This document shows positions 9,876 through 19,861 of a stretch of DNA of 64,000 nt, one piece after another. The stretch is from Mycobacterium asiaticum. GTDB lineage: Bacteria; Actinomycetota; Actinomycetes; Mycobacteriales; Mycobacteriaceae. The notes below the pieces were generated by a model, which worked only from the letters and a program-made list of their open reading frames with translations, had not been told where the DNA came from and did no database searches. The stretch spans positions 1-64,000 of the forward strand of contig NZ_LZLQ01000071.1 of NCBI RefSeq assembly GCF_001673315.1, read 5' to 3'. Positions within the stretch are counted from its first letter, which is position 1. Every line of letters begins with the position of its first letter. The position numbers were made by a program, and so were the translations under genes.

Positions 9876-9911
9876 GACTCGACGAACAGAAGAGACTCGA
9901 CGAACAGAAGA
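9876..9911 (+). repeat. Perfect 2 x 18-bp tandem repeat in the kgd leader
   Basis: GACTCGACGAACAGAAGA occurs twice head to tail, ending 19 bp before the kgd start codon. The purine-rich GAACAGAAGA part lies where a ribosome site would be expected. Recent duplication is likely because the copies are identical. Confidence 0.8.
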
Positions 9912-9930
9912 ATTGAGGCGAACAGCGGCC

Positions 9931-12900
9931 GTGGCCAACATAAGTTCACCATTCGGGCAAAACGAGTGGCTGGTCGAGGAGATGTACCGCAAGTTCCGCG
10001 ACGACCCTTCATCGGTCGACCCGAGCTGGCACGAGTTCCTGGTCGACTACAACCCCGAGCCGGGCGGCGACTCGGGTCAAAACAACCCCACGCCTGCCGA
10101 AGCCAAGCCCGCCCCGAAGCCCGAGCCCGCGCCAAAATCCGAGCCCGCTCCCAAACCCGCGCAAACCGCCGTCCAGGACAAGAAGCCCGCTCCGCCCGCC
10201 TCACAAGCACCGCCCGCACCGGTGAAGCCGGCTAAGTCGACCGCGGCCGGAAACGGCGCTCCCGCGCCGGAGCCCAAGGCTCCCACGAAAGCTCCGACTC
10301 CCCCGCCCGCCGACGGCGACGAGGTGCAGGTACTGCGCGGGGCCGCCGCGGCGGTGGTCAAGAACATGTCGGCGTCACTGGATGTGCCGACGGCCACCAG
10401 CGTGCGGGCCATTCCGGCCAAACTGCTGATCGACAACCGAATCGTCATCAACAACCAACTCAAGCGCACCCGCGGCGGCAAGATCTCTTTCACCCACCTT
10501 CTGGGTTACGCGCTGGTGCAGGCGGTCAAGAAGTTCCCGAACATGAACCGGCACTTTGCCGAGGTCGACGGGAAACCCAACGCCGTCACCCCGGCCCACA
10601 CCAATTTGGGCCTGGCCATCGACCTGCAGGGCAAGGACGGCAAGCGCGCGCTGGTGGTGGCCGGCATCAAGCGATGCGAGGAACTGCGATTCGCCGAGTT
10701 CGTCTCCGCCTACGAGGACATCGTGCGCCGCGCCCGCGACGGCAAGCTGACCGCCGAAGACTTTGGTGGCGTCACCATTTCGCTGACCAACCCCGGAACC
10801 ATCGGAACGGTGCACTCGGTGCCGCGGTTGATGTCCGGGCAGGGCGCGATCATCGGTGTCGGCGCGATGGAATACCCGGCCGAGTTTCAGGGGGCCAGCG
10901 AAGAGCGGATCGCCGAGCTCGGGATCGGCAAGCTGATCACCCTGACGTCGACCTATGACCACCGCATCATCCAGGGTGCGGAATCGGGCGACTTCCTGCG
11001 CACCATCCACGAGATGCTGCTGTCCGACGGGTTCTGGGACGAGATCTTCCGCGAGCTCAGCATTCCGTACCTGCCGGTCCGCTGGAGCACCGACAACCCG
11101 GACTCGATCGTCGACAAGAACGCCCGCGTGATGAACCTGATCGCGGCGTACCGCAACCGCGGCCATCTGATGGCCGACACCGATCCGCTGCGTCTGGACA
11201 AGACGCGGTTCCGCAGCCACCCCGATCTCGAGGTGTTGACGCACGGGCTGACCCTGTGGGACCTCGACCGGGTGTTCAAGGTCAGCGGCTTCGCCGGGTC
11301 CGAGTACAAGAAGCTGCGCGACGTGCTGGGGCTGCTGCGCGACGCGTACTGCCGCCACATCGGCGTGGAGTACATGCACATCCTCGACCCCGAGCAGTTG
11401 CGCTGGCTGGAAGAACGGGTCGAGACCAAGCACGTCAAACCCACTGTGGCGCAACAGAAGTACATCCTGAGCCGACTCAACGCCGCCGAGGCGTTCGAGA
11501 CCTTCCTGCAGACCAAATACGTTGGGCAGAAGCGGTTCTCGCTGGAAGGGGCCGAGAGCGTCATCCCGATGATGGACGCCGCGATCGACCAGTGCGCCGA
11601 GCACGGCCTCGATGAAGTCGTGATCGCGATGCCGCACCGCGGACGGCTCAATGTGCTGGCCAACATCGTCGGCAAGCCGTACTCGCAGATCTTCAGTGAG
11701 TTCGAGGGCAACCTGAACCCGTCGCAGGCACACGGCTCCGGTGACGTGAAGTATCACCTCGGCGCCACCGGTGTTTACCTACAAATGTTCGGCGACAACG
11801 ACATTCAGGTGTCGCTGACCGCCAATCCGTCGCACCTCGAGGCCGTCGACCCGGTGCTGGAGGGCCTGGTCCGCGCCAAGCAGGACCTGCTCAACCACGG
11901 ATCCAGCGACACCGACGAAGCGAAGGCGTTCTCGGTGGTGCCGCTGATGCTGCACGGTGACGCGGCATTCGCCGGCCAGGGCGTGGTTGCCGAGACACTG
12001 AACCTGGCCAACCTGCCCGGCTACCGCGTCGGCGGCACCATCCACATCATCGTCAACAACCAGATCGGCTTCACCACCGCGCCCGAGTACTCCCGGTCCA
12101 GCGAGTACTGCACCGACGTCGCCAAGATGATCGGCGCGCCGATCTTCCACGTCAACGGTGACGACCCGGAAGCGTGTGTGTGGGTGGCCCAATTGGCCGT
12201 GGACTTCCGGCAGCGGTTCAAGAAAGACGTCATCATCGACATGCTGTGCTACCGCCGGCGTGGCCACAACGAGGGTGACGACCCGTCGATGACGAACCCT
12301 TACATGTACGACGTCGTCGACAACAAGCGTGGCGTCCGCAAGAGCTACACCGAATCCTTGATCGGCCGTGGCGACATCTCGCTCAAAGAAGCCGAAGATG
12401 CGCTGCGCGACTACCAGGGCCAGCTGGAACAGGTGTTCAACGAGGTCCGTGATCTGGAAAAGCACGGTGTCCAGCCCAGCGCCTCGGTGGAGGCCGACCA
12501 GATGCTGCCGGCGGGGCTGGACACGTCGGTGGACAAGGCGCTGCTGGCCCGCATCGGCGACGCCTTCCAGGCGCTACCGGAAGGGTTCACCGCGCACTCG
12601 CGCGTCCAACCGGTGCTGGACAAGCGCCGCGAGATGGCTTACGAGGGCAAGATCGACTGGGCGTTCGGTGAGCTGCTGGCGCTCGGCACGCTGGTGGCCG
12701 AGGGCAAGCTGGTCCGATTCTCCGGGCAGGACACCCGCCGCGGCACCTTCTCGCAACGTCATTCGGTGATCATCGACCGCAACACCGGCGCGGAGTTCAC
12801 GCCGCTGCAGCTGCTGGCCATCAATAAGGACGGGAGCCCCACCGGCGGCAAGTTCCTGGTCTACGACTCGCCGCTGTCGGAGTATGCGGCGGTGGGCTTC

Positions 12901-13710
12901 GAATACGGCTACACCGTGGGCAATCCGGACGCCTTGGTGCTGTGGGAGGCGCAATTCGGCGATTTCGTCAACGGCGCGCAGTCGATCATCGACGAGTTCA
13001 TCAGCTCCGGTGAGGCCAAGTGGGGTCAGTTGTCCACCGTCGTGCTGCTGCTGCCGCACGGGCACGAGGGACAGGGTCCCGACCACACGTCCGGGCGCAT
13101 CGAACGGTTCCTGCAGCTGTGGGCCGAAGGGTCGATGACCATCGCGATGCCGTCGACTCCGGCCAACTATTTCCACCTGTTGCGCCGGCACGCCATGGAC
13201 GGCGTGATGCGGCCGCTGATCGTGTTCACTCCGAAGTCGATGCTGCGCAACAAGGCCGCGGTCAGCGACATCAAAGAATTCACCGAGATGAAGTTCCGGT
13301 CGGTGATCGAGGAACCCACCTACGACGAAGGCGACGGCGACCGCAGCAAGGTCAACCGGATCCTGTTGACAAGCGGCAAGCTCTACTACGAACTGGCGGC
13401 CCGCAAGAACAAGGACAAGCGCGACGACGTCGCGATCGTTCGGGTCGAGCAACTCGCACCGCTGCCGCGGCGACGGCTGCACGAGACCCTGGACCGCTAC
13501 CCGAACGCCAAGGAATTTTTCTGGGTCCAGGAAGAGCCGGCCAACCAGGGCGCGTGGCCGTCGATGGGACTGACGCTGCCCGAGGTGCTTCCCGAGAAGC
13601 TCAGCGGGATCAAGCGGATCTCGCGCCGGGCGATGTCGGCGCCGTCGTCGGGTTCGTCCAAGGTGCATGCTGTCGAGCAACAGGAGATCCTGGACACCGC
13701 GTTCGGCTAG
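9931..13710 (+). CDS. kgd: Multifunctional 2-oxoglutarate metabolism enzyme
   Basis: A 1259-residue protein from GTG 9931; it opens with the invariant [18 protein letters not shown] peptide. Order: helical N-terminal arm (1-40); a Pro/Ala/Lys-rich linker (about 45-125) that looks longer than in M. tuberculosis Kgd (1231 residues); an E2-type acyltransferase domain with the catalytic pair around [13 protein letters not shown] (H344); then the thiamin-diphosphate E1 part (GMPHRGRLN-like [43 protein letters not shown]) and the C-terminal transketolase-like domains. It decarboxylates 2-oxoglutarate and takes part in 2-hydroxy-3-oxoadipate synthesis and, with E2/E3 partners, in the oxoglutarate dehydrogenase complex. 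In mycobacteria GarA inhibits it under PknG control. The ribosome site is weak (GAGGCG 11-12 nt away). Confidence 0.98.
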   Translation: MANISSPFGQNEWLVEEMYRKFRDDPSSVDPSWHEFLVDYNPEPGGDSGQNNPTPAEAKPAPKPEPAPKSEPAPKPAQTAVQDKKPAPPASQAPPAPVKPAKSTAAGNGAPAPEPKAPTKAPTPPPADGDEVQVLRGAAAAVVKNMSASLDVPTATSVRAIPAKLLIDNRIVINNQLKRTRGGKISFTHLLGYALVQAVKKFPNMNRHFAEVDGKPNAVTPAHTNLGLAIDLQGKDGKRALVVAGIKRCEELRFAEFVSAYEDIVRRARDGKLTAEDFGGVTISLTNPGTIGTVHSVPRLMSGQGAIIGVGAMEYPAEFQGASEERIAELGIGKLITLTSTYDHRIIQGAESGDFLRTIHEMLLSDGFWDEIFRELSIPYLPVRWSTDNPDSIVDKNARVMNLIAAYRNRGHLMADTDPLRLDKTRFRSHPDLEVLTHGLTLWDLDRVFKVSGFAGSEYKKLRDVLGLLRDAYCRHIGVEYMHILDPEQLRWLEERVETKHVKPTVAQQKYILSRLNAAEAFETFLQTKYVGQKRFSLEGAESVIPMMDAAIDQCAEHGLDEVVIAMPHRGRLNVLANIVGKPYSQIFSEFEGNLNPSQAHGSGDVKYHLGATGVYLQMFGDNDIQVSLTANPSHLEAVDPVLEGLVRAKQDLLNHGSSDTDEAKAFSVVPLMLHGDAAFAGQGVVAETLNLANLPGYRVGGTIHIIVNNQIGFTTAPEYSRSSEYCTDVAKMIGAPIFHVNGDDPEACVWVAQLAVDFRQRFKKDVIIDMLCYRRRGHNEGDDPSMTNPYMYDVVDNKRGVRKSYTESLIGRGDISLKEAEDALRDYQGQLEQVFNEVRDLEKHGVQPSASVEADQMLPAGLDTSVDKALLARIGDAFQALPEGFTAHSRVQPVLDKRREMAYEGKIDWAFGELLALGTLVAEGKLVRFSGQDTRRGTFSQRHSVIIDRNTGAEFTPLQLLAINKDGSPTGGKFLVYDSPLSEYAAVGFEYGYTVGNPDALVLWEAQFGDFVNGAQSIIDEFISSGEAKWGQLSTVVLLLPHGHEGQGPDHTSGRIERFLQLWAEGSMTIAMPSTPANYFHLLRRHAMDGVMRPLIVFTPKSMLRNKAAVSDIKEFTEMKFRSVIEEPTYDEGDGDRSKVNRILLTSGKLYYELAARKNKDKRDDVAIVRVEQLAPLPRRRLHETLDRYPNAKEFFWVQEEPANQGAWPSMGLTLPEVLPEKLSGIKRISRRAMSAPSSGSSKVHAVEQQEILDTAFG

Positions 13711-13955
13711 TCCGCGTGCCGCCTAGCGTGCGCCGGCCAGCGTGCGCCGCCTAGCGTGCGCCGGCCGCGTGAGCCCAGCTTCGTGTTCGGCGAGCGCGCG
13801 TGTCTGCACAGCGACACGCCGCGTCGGGTGGCATTTTGGGGACGCTCGTCCGGTGGACGTGTGCCTGGCTGTCACCCAACACGTCAGGCCCGCTGCTAAG
13901 GGGGACCGCCGGTACCGGCTAACCTCGACGAGAATCAACACGAGGGAGAGTGCTC
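13711..13955. repeat. Spacer after kgd with 14-bp tandem repeats
   Basis: AGCGTGCGCCGGCC or close variants occur three times head to tail at 13725-13766, preceded by a degenerate fourth copy at 13711-13724, directly after the kgd stop. The remaining 190 bp carry the SDR promoter region (TAACCT at 13920-13925). In M. tuberculosis the relBE toxin-antitoxin pair (Rv1246c-Rv1247c) lies between the corresponding genes; no trace of it is visible here. Confidence 0.6.
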
Positions 13956-14786
13956 ATGGAGGGGTTCGCCGGCAAGGTAGCCGTCGTCACCGGTGCGGGT
14001 TCGGGCATTGGCCAGGCCCTCGCACTCGAGTTGGGAAAGTCCGGCGCCAGCCTGGCAATCTGCGACATCGACCTCGAAGGTCTGGCTCAAACCGAGGAGA
14101 AGCTGAAGGCGATCGGGGCACCGGTCAAGGCGGACCGCCTCGACGTCACCGAACGCGAAGCGTTCCTGCTGTACGCCGACGAGGTCGCCGAGCACTTCGG
14201 CAAGGTCAACCAGATCTACAACAACGCCGGCATCGGCCACACCGGCGACGTCGAAGTCGAGCAGTTCAAGGACATCGAGCGGGTGATGGACGTCGACTTC
14301 TGGGGTGTGGTCAACGGCACCAAAGCGTTTCTCCCCCACCTGATCGCCTCCGGCGACGGCCACGTCATCAACATCTCCAGCATTTTCGGATTGTTCTCCG
14401 TCCCAGGCTATTCCGCGTACAACTCAGCCAAATTCGCCGTCCGCGGCTACACCGAGGCGCTACGCCAGGAGATGCGGCTGCACGGCCACCCCGTGGGTGT
14501 GACGACGGTGCATCCGGGCGGCATCAAGACCGCCATCGCCCGCAACGCCACGGTGGCCGAAGGGCTCGACCGCGACGAGTTGGCCCAGCTTTTCGACAAG
14601 CGGCTGGCCAACACCAGCCCGAAGCGGGCCGCCAAGATCATCCTGCAAGCGGTGCGTAAGAACAACGCCAGGGTGCTGGTGGGCCCGGACGCCAAGGCAT
14701 TGGACCTGCTGGTCCGAATCACCGGATCGGGCTATCAGCGGGTCACCGAGCTGTTCATGAGCCGGCTGGTACGCAAGGACCACTGA
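13956..14786 (+). CDS. Short-chain dehydrogenase/reductase (Rv1245c-type)
   Basis: A 276-residue classical SDR starting at ATG 13956, with GGGAGAG 5 nt upstream; two codons of GTG CTC before it also read in frame but the ribosome site favours the ATG. TGAGSGIG (about 13-20) binds NAD(P), D37 of CDIDLEG suggests preference for NAD(H), NNAG lies near 90, the catalytic serine is in ISSIFG (about 140) and YSAYNSAK gives the Tyr-Lys pair (about 155-159). Substrate unknown. It is transcribed alone, convergent with lpqZ, only 3 bp before that gene's stop. Confidence 0.92.
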   Translation: MEGFAGKVAVVTGAGSGIGQALALELGKSGASLAICDIDLEGLAQTEEKLKAIGAPVKADRLDVTEREAFLLYADEVAEHFGKVNQIYNNAGIGHTGDVEVEQFKDIERVMDVDFWGVVNGTKAFLPHLIASGDGHVINISSIFGLFSVPGYSAYNSAKFAVRGYTEALRQEMRLHGHPVGVTTVHPGGIKTAIARNATVAEGLDRDELAQLFDKRLANTSPKRAAKIILQAVRKNNARVLVGPDAKALDLLVRITGSGYQRVTELFMSRLVRKDH

Positions 14787-14789
14787 CCT

Positions 14790-15638
14790 TCAGCGCCCGA
14801 GCGGATGCTCGGCCAACCACCCATCGGCCACCACTTGAGGGTCGGTACCGGCCTGCACTCTCCGGCGCATGTTCGCCAGGCCGGCGGTGTCGAGCACGCC
14901 GGCCACCTCGTTGATCGCCAGTAGCTGGCGGGTGCTCAGTGCGTTGCGCCGATACAGCGGCACCACGTTCTCGGCTTGGATCAACGAGTCTTTGCTGCTG
15001 TCGGCCAGGGCGATGAGGTCGGCCGGAATGCCAGGGTCGGCGGTGGTGGCCCACGCCGCCGTCAGCTCGCCGGACCGAAGCGCCGCGAATAGCTTTGCGT
15101 CGTCCGGGAATTCGCGCGGCGCGGGCATCCGGCAGGACCCCACTGCCGCCGGGGCATGCCACCCACTGACGATTCCTGCGATCAACCCCGCACAGTGACC
15201 GGGCAGCAGGTTCAGATCGCTGCCGCCCCACGCGCCGGAGGTTGCCGGGGTCACCACCACGGTGGGTTTGTCCTCGGCCGCGGTGGCGTAGTCCCCCGCC
15301 GCCACACCCTCCGGCAACGCCGCGTTCATCGCTTGGTAGACCTGCTTGTCCCCCAGGGACGAGGCGCCGGGCTGCAGGCTGCGCAACGTTCTGCCGGTAT
15401 AGGCGGGAACAACGGTGAACGCGCCTGAGTCGAGTTTGGCCATCGGGCTGTCGGCTGTGTCGGCTCTCGCGGGAAACCCGTAGGAGCGCAGGGCAGCGAC
15501 GTAGACGGCGGCCAACAGTTTCGAGTCGGCGTCCGCGGTTGAGCCGATCAGGAGTTCCGGGTGACGGTCGGCCGTGGAGCAACCGGCCAGCAGCAGCACC
15601 GCGGCAAAGGCCGCGGCGGCCAGCCTGCCGACGCTCAC
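14790..15638 (-). CDS. lpqZ: Lipoprotein LpqZ, betaine-type substrate-binding protein
   Basis: A 282-residue protein from GTG 15638, overlapping the malic enzyme stop codon as GTGA. A short signal peptide ends with lipobox LLAGC (C20), so it is a lipid-anchored extracytoplasmic protein. The mature part (ELLIGSTADADSKLLAAVYVAALRSYGF, VVPAYTGRTLRSLQP) has the OpuAC-like glycine betaine/choline-binding fold of ABC transporters. No permease or ATPase lies next to it, so its transporter partner, if any, is elsewhere. Co-transcription with malic enzyme is likely from the overlap; the reason for that link is unclear. Confidence 0.9.
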   Translation of the reverse strand: MSVGRLAAAAFAAVLLLAGCSTADRHPELLIGSTADADSKLLAAVYVAALRSYGFPARADTADSPMAKLDSGAFTVVPAYTGRTLRSLQPGASSLGDKQVYQAMNAALPEGVAAGDYATAAEDKPTVVVTPATSGAWGGSDLNLLPGHCAGLIAGIVSGWHAPAAVGSCRMPAPREFPDDAKLFAALRSGELTAAWATTADPGIPADLIALADSSKDSLIQAENVVPLYRRNALSTRQLLAINEVAGVLDTAGLANMRRRVQAGTDPQVVADGWLAEHPLGR

Positions 15639-16831
15639 TCCCAGTCGGAGGGATCTGCGGCCAGTGCCACCGCTGTGGCGACGGCGTCCGCTACGCGCCG
15701 GTCCAGCGGGCTCGGCACGATCCGGTCGATCGCGAGGTTTTCGCTGGCCACCGAGTAGATCGCTTCGGCCGCGGCCACCATCATCTTTTCGGTGATCCGC
15801 CGCGCCCCGACGTCTAGCGCGCCACGGAAAATTCCTGGGAACGCCAGCACGTTGTTGATCTGATTCGGGAAGTCGCTGCGCCCAGTGGCCACCACTGCGG
15901 CGTGCTTGGAGGCCACATCGGGATGGATTTCCGGGTCGGGGTTGGACAGCGCGAACACGATCGAATTCGACGCCATGGTGGCGATCAGCTCTTCGGGGAC
16001 CAGGCCGCCGGAGACGCCGAGGAACACGTCGGCTCCGTCGAGCGCTTCGACCAGCCCACCGGTTCGGCCGTCGGGATTGGTGCGTCCCGCCAGGTCGAGT
16101 TTGACGTTGTTCATGTCGTCGCGACCGCTGTGCACGATGCCACGCGAATCCAGCACCGTGATGTCTGAAACACCCATGGCCAGCAAGAGATTCGTGCACG
16201 CAACGCCGGCCGCCCCGGCACCCGAGACCGCCACCCGCAGCGAGGACATGTCCCGGCCGAGCAACTTGGTGGCCCCCATCAGCGCGGCCAGCGCGACGAC
16301 GGCGGTGCCGTGCTGGTCGTCGTGCATGACCGGGCAGTCCAGAGCTTCGATTGCGCGTCGCTCGATTTCGAAGCAGCGTGGCGCCGAGATGTCCTCGAGG
16401 TTGACCGCGCCGAACGTCGGACGCATCCGGACCAGAGTCTCGACGATCTCGTCGGGATCTTTGGTGTCCAACACGATCGGGATCGCGTTCAGCCCGCCAT
16501 ATTCCTTGAACAGCGCGCACTTGCCTTCCATCACCGGCAATGACGCCGCAGGGCCGATGTCGCCGAGGCCGAGCACGGCGCTGCCGTCGCTGACGACGGC
16601 GACCAGGCGATTGGCCCAGGTGTATCGGGCGGCCAAGGTGCGGTCCGTGGCGATCGCGCGACTGACCTGCGCCACGCCTGGGGTGTACGCGATCGACAGC
16701 GCACGTTGGGTGTCCAGCGGCGCCGTCAGCTCTACCGAGAGCTTTCCGCCTACGTGTGCCTCGAAGATCTCTTCGTCAGAGATGACGACTTGCTCGGTGT
16801 GCGTCTGTATCGATTCAAGCAATTCGGGCAC
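15635..16831 (-). CDS. NAD(P)-dependent malic enzyme, short bacterial type
   Basis: A 398-residue oxidoreductase from GTG 16831 that decarboxylates malate to pyruvate. AYTPGVAQVSRAI, the KCALFKEYGG lysine region, NLEDISAPRCFEIE and MHDDQHGTAVV carry the substrate and metal sites, and VAVSGAGAAGVACTNLL is the dinucleotide-binding motif. ALSNPDPEI and FPNQINNVLAFPGIFRGALD are hallmark C-terminal motifs. Its length is that of the compact bacterial enzyme, shorter than M. tuberculosis Mez (548 residues), so I give no symbol. It lies between lpqZ and mdh, where M. tuberculosis instead has PE_PGRS23 and VapBC33; placement beside mdh makes metabolic sense (malate node). Confidence 0.95.
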   Translation of the reverse strand: MPELLESIQTHTEQVVISDEEIFEAHVGGKLSVELTAPLDTQRALSIAYTPGVAQVSRAIATDRTLAARYTWANRLVAVVSDGSAVLGLGDIGPAASLPVMEGKCALFKEYGGLNAIPIVLDTKDPDEIVETLVRMRPTFGAVNLEDISAPRCFEIERRAIEALDCPVMHDDQHGTAVVALAALMGATKLLGRDMSSLRVAVSGAGAAGVACTNLLLAMGVSDITVLDSRGIVHSGRDDMNNVKLDLAGRTNPDGRTGGLVEALDGADVFLGVSGGLVPEELIATMASNSIVFALSNPDPEIHPDVASKHAAVVATGRSDFPNQINNVLAFPGIFRGALDVGARRITEKMMVAAAEAIYSVASENLAIDRIVPSPLDRRVADAVATAVALAADPSDWE

Positions 16832-16838
16832 CCGCCCC

Positions 16839-16844
16839 AGGGTA
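16839..16844 (-). promoter_or_regulatory. -10 box TACCCT, predicted leaderless start of malic enzyme
   Basis: On the minus strand TACCCT is followed by 7 nt and then GTG 16831. The purine-rich GGGGCGG between them is too close to the start to act as a normal ribosome site, so a leaderless message for the malic enzyme-lpqZ operon is more likely. Confidence 0.45.
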
Positions 16845-16894
16845 CTGACTACCGATTAGTACGCCTAATCTGCCGTCCACCCGTAGCGCTGACG

Positions 16895-17884
16895 CTAGAT
16901 CAGCTTCAGTTCGGTGACGGCATTGCGCTCGTCGGCCAATTCCGCGGTGGACTTGTCGATCCGGCCGCGGGAGAACTCGTCGATCTCGAGTCCCTGGACG
17001 ATCGACCAGTTGCCGTCCTTGGTGGTCACCGGGAACGACGAGACGATCCCTTCGGGCACGTCGTAAGACCCGTCGGAGAAGACCGCCATCGACACCCAGT
17101 CCCCCTCAGGGCTGCCCAGCAGCCAGGAACGAGCGGCGTCGACGGTCGCCGAGGCGGCCGAGGCGGCCGAGGAGGCACCGCGGGCCTCGATGATGGCCGC
17201 GCCCCGCTTGGCGACGGTGGGGATGAAGTCGTTTTCGATCCATTCCTGGTCGTTGACGACCTCTACGGCGTTCTTCCCGCCGACCTCGGCGTGGAAGATG
17301 TCCGGGTACTGGGTGGCCGAGTGGTTGCCCCAGATGGTCACCTTTTTGATGTCGGTCACAGCGGCGCCGGTCTTCTTCGCCAGCTGTGAGATCGCCCGGT
17401 TGTGGTCGAGGCGGGTCAGCGCGGAGAACCGCTCTTTGGGGATGTCGGGGGCGTTGCTGAGCGCGATGAGCGCATTGGTGTTGGCCGGATTGCCGGTCAC
17501 ACCGATGCGGACGTCGTCGGCTGCCACCTCGTTGAGGGCCTTGCCCTGAGCGGTGAAGATGGCCCCGTTGGCCTCCAACAGGTCGCCACGTTCCATGCCC
17601 TTGCTGCGCGGACGGGCGCCGACCAGCAGGGCGAGGTTCACGCCGTCAAAAATCTTGTTGGCGTCCGCGCCGATCTCGACATTGGACAGCAGCGGGAACG
17701 CGCAGTCGTCGAGTTCCATCACGACCCCTTCGAGCGCCTTGAGCGCGGGCTCGATCTCGAGCAGCCGCAGCTCGATCGGCCGGTCGGGCCCCAGCAGCGA
17801 ACCACTGGCCAGGCGGAACAACAGGCTGTAGCCGATCTGGCCGGCGGCACCGGTGACGGCGACCTTGAGAGGACTTGCGCTCAC
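16895..17884 (-). CDS. mdh: Malate dehydrogenase
   Basis: A 329-residue protein, the same length as M. tuberculosis Mdh, from GTG 17884 with AAGGAG about 8 nt upstream. It interconverts malate and oxaloacetate with NAD in the TCA cycle. [12 protein letters not shown] (10-21) binds [18 protein letters not shown] carries substrate arginines, [11 protein letters not shown] holds the catalytic Asp160 and [12 protein letters not shown] the catalytic His188. An [10 protein letters not shown] spacer at about residue 237 is an Ala/Ser-rich loop also present in the relatives I remember. Monocistronic, with malic enzyme 64 bp downstream on the same strand under its own promoter. Confidence 0.98.
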   Translation of the reverse strand: MSASPLKVAVTGAAGQIGYSLLFRLASGSLLGPDRPIELRLLEIEPALKALEGVVMELDDCAFPLLSNVEIGADANKIFDGVNLALLVGARPRSKGMERGDLLEANGAIFTAQGKALNEVAADDVRIGVTGNPANTNALIALSNAPDIPKERFSALTRLDHNRAISQLAKKTGAAVTDIKKVTIWGNHSATQYPDIFHAEVGGKNAVEVVNDQEWIENDFIPTVAKRGAAIIEARGASSAASAASATVDAARSWLLGSPEGDWVSMAVFSDGSYDVPEGIVSSFPVTTKDGNWSIVQGLEIDEFSRGRIDKSTAELADERNAVTELKLI

Positions 17885-18072
17885 GTCGTTCTGCTCCTTA
17901 AAGATCTTTTGGGTTTCCGGTCGAAACTAGCGCACCCGCGCTGCCGGAAAATCTCCGGTCCACCGCCCAACTGGGAATTAGCTGGTGGGCGACGCGCTTC
18001 GGCCGCCGCCGCGCTTCGGTACGCGTAGCATGGAGCACCGCCGCCACACCTGCGCTGCGATCGGAGGTGGAT

Positions 18073-19173
18073 GTGTTCCCTGGGTTCGACGCACTGCCGG
18101 AGGCACTGAGACCGGTCGCGAAAGCTCGTCAGCAGCCTGCGCACCCTATTCCCAACCCGCCGCCCCAGACCCTGGTCGACTGTGGTGTTTACGTCGACGG
18201 GCAGCGGTTGCCCGGTAAGTACACGCTGACCGAGGCGCTGGCCAGGAAACAAGAGGCCGGACAGCCCGGGCAGGAGGCCTTCGTCTGGGTCGGTCTGCAC
18301 GAGCCTGACGAAGCCCAAATGCAGGATGTGGCCGACGTCTTCGGCCTGCACCCGCTGGCGGTCGAGGACGCGGTGCACGCCCATCAGCGACCCAAGTTGG
18401 AGCGATACGACGACTCTCTCTTCCTGGTGCTCAAGACGGTCAACTACGTCCCGCACGAGTCGGTTGCGCGGGCTCGCGAGATCGTCGAAACCGGCGAAAT
18501 CATGATCTTCGTCGGCCAGGACTTCGTGGTCACCGTGCGCCACGGTGAACACGGCGGCCTGCACGAGGTTCGGCGGCGGATGGATTGCGACCCCGGCCAC
18601 ATGCGGTTGGGCCCATACGCAGTGATGCACGCGATCGCCGACTCCGTGGTGGACCACTACCTGGATGTGACTGCCCTCATGGAGGACGACATCGATGCGA
18701 TCGAGGTGGTGGCGTTCGCGCCGGGCCGCAACATCGATGTCGAACCGATCTACCTGTTGAAGCGGGAGGTCGTGGAGTTGCGCCGCTGCGTGGCCCCGCT
18801 GTCTGGCGCATTTCAACGCATGCAGATCGACAACAAAGACCTGATCTCCAAGGAAGTGCGGCGCTATCTGCGCGACGTCGCCGACCACCAGACCTTGGCC
18901 GCGGAGCAGATCACCAGTTACGACGAGATGCTGAACTCGCTTGTTCAAGCCGCGCTGGCCCGGGCCGGCATGCAGCAGAACATGGACATGCGCAAGATCT
19001 CGGCATGGGCCGGCATCATCGCGGTGCCCACCATGGTCGCCGGCATCTACGGAATGAACTTCCATTTCATGCCGGAGCTGGATTCGCGATGGGGTTACCC
19101 CTCGGTGGTCACCGTGATGGTGGTGATCTGTGTGTTGCTGTACTTCAGTTTCCGCAGGCGCGGGTGGCTCTAG
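18073..19173 (+). CDS. corA: Magnesium/cobalt transporter CorA
   Basis: 366 residues from GTG 18073 (MFPGFDALPE), chosen because GGAGG at 18063-18067 sits 5 nt before it and the length equals that of the M. tuberculosis protein; a GTG two codons earlier overlaps the ribosome site. A large cytoplasmic alpha/beta funnel (1-300) precedes two transmembrane helices with the selectivity motif YGMNF at 326-330 between them; the C-terminus is a short basic tail. It forms a pentameric Mg2+ channel. The gene is divergent from mdh and convergent with the Suppressor-of-fused gene, with a strong hairpin between the two 3' ends. Confidence 0.96.
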   Translation: MFPGFDALPEALRPVAKARQQPAHPIPNPPPQTLVDCGVYVDGQRLPGKYTLTEALARKQEAGQPGQEAFVWVGLHEPDEAQMQDVADVFGLHPLAVEDAVHAHQRPKLERYDDSLFLVLKTVNYVPHESVARAREIVETGEIMIFVGQDFVVTVRHGEHGGLHEVRRRMDCDPGHMRLGPYAVMHAIADSVVDHYLDVTALMEDDIDAIEVVAFAPGRNIDVEPIYLLKREVVELRRCVAPLSGAFQRMQIDNKDLISKEVRRYLRDVADHQTLAAEQITSYDEMLNSLVQAALARAGMQQNMDMRKISAWAGIIAVPTMVAGIYGMNFHFMPELDSRWGYPSVVTVMVVICVLLYFSFRRRGWL

Positions 19174-19202
19174 GTGCTCTAAGTCCATCCCGCACCTCAG
19201 CT

Positions 19203-19258
19203 CGAGTGTGAAGTCTGCGACGCATTATCGGCGTTTCGCGTCGCAAGGTTCACACTCG
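19203..19258. terminator. Bidirectional hairpin between convergent corA and SUFU genes
   Basis: Nested perfect arms: CGAGTGTGAA (19203-19212) with TTCACACTCG (19249-19258) and GCGACGC (19217-19223) with GCGTCGC (19238-19244), with 4-nt internal bulges on each side. It sits in the 100-bp gap between two converging genes and can fold on either transcript. There is no U-tract, which is usual for mycobacterial terminators. Confidence 0.65.
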
Positions 19259-19273
19259 GCGCGCCCGGGGTGG

Positions 19274-19861
19274 TCAACTCGGTTGTACGGCAGGGCGTTT
19301 GGGGTCTAGTACATCGACGCCGTCGGTGTGCCAGGCCTGCCGCATCGCTTCGGCGCCCTTCAGGCGCACCCAGGCCGCTTCGGTCGCCGTGATCGGGGTG
19401 GCGCTCAAGAACTGCACCGGGTCGCGAGGCGGGTCGAGCGGCAGATCGGCGATGTCGCTGGGGCCCAGCAGGACGGCAGTGAACGGCACCCGGCCCGACG
19501 GACTCGCCCACAGCGGCGAGCCGAGGTCGATCAGCGCATCGGGGACCAGCACAACGCCGTCCACGGCGGGTGTCGCGGCCAATATCGCCAGGGTGCGTGC
19601 CAGTCCGGCCGCCGGCTCCGGGTTGCGCAGGGACAAAACGATTTCGGCTCGCGGGCCTCGATGCTGATCCGCCACCATTTGGGTGGGGTCCGTCATCGGG
19701 TAGCGCGAACAACCCAGCGAGACGTAGTGCATCACACCGTCGGCCCGGAAGCGCAGTACCTCGATGGGTTCGGCACCCAGAAATGTCACGCTCGCCGACC
19801 CGGGCTCGGTGGCGAAGTGGTCGCGCAGATGAGCGCGCACCGCATCCAGAATTTTCATCAC
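19274..19861 (-). CDS. Suppressor-of-fused (SUFU) domain protein at the end of the sugABC operon
   Basis: A 195-residue protein starting at GTG 19861 (GTGATGA overlaps the sugC stop) or ATG 19858. The sequence fits the SUFU family: an early helix LDAVRAHLRDHF, then FLGAEPIEVLRFRADGVMHYVSLGCSRYPM, a charged loop, and RAEIVLSLRNPEP. Bacterial SUFU proteins are small cytoplasmic proteins, several of which act as immunity proteins in polymorphic toxin systems; others have no known role. No toxin is visible nearby. The overlap implies co-translation with the trehalose importer ATPase SugC. I do not recall this gene in the M. tuberculosis operon. Convergent with corA. Confidence 0.8.
   Translation of the reverse strand: MMKILDAVRAHLRDHFATEPGSASVTFLGAEPIEVLRFRADGVMHYVSLGCSRYPMTDPTQMVADQHRGPRAEIVLSLRNPEPAAGLARTLAILAATPAVDGVVLVPDALIDLGSPLWASPSGRVPFTAVLLGPSDIADLPLDPPRDPVQFLSATPITATEAAWVRLKGAEAMRQAWHTDGVDVLDPKRPAVQPS

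Noticed and set aside
10375-11757. Antisense frame of 460 codons opposite kgd
   Set aside because: Composition is that of reverse-read kgd; no start signal or family motif.
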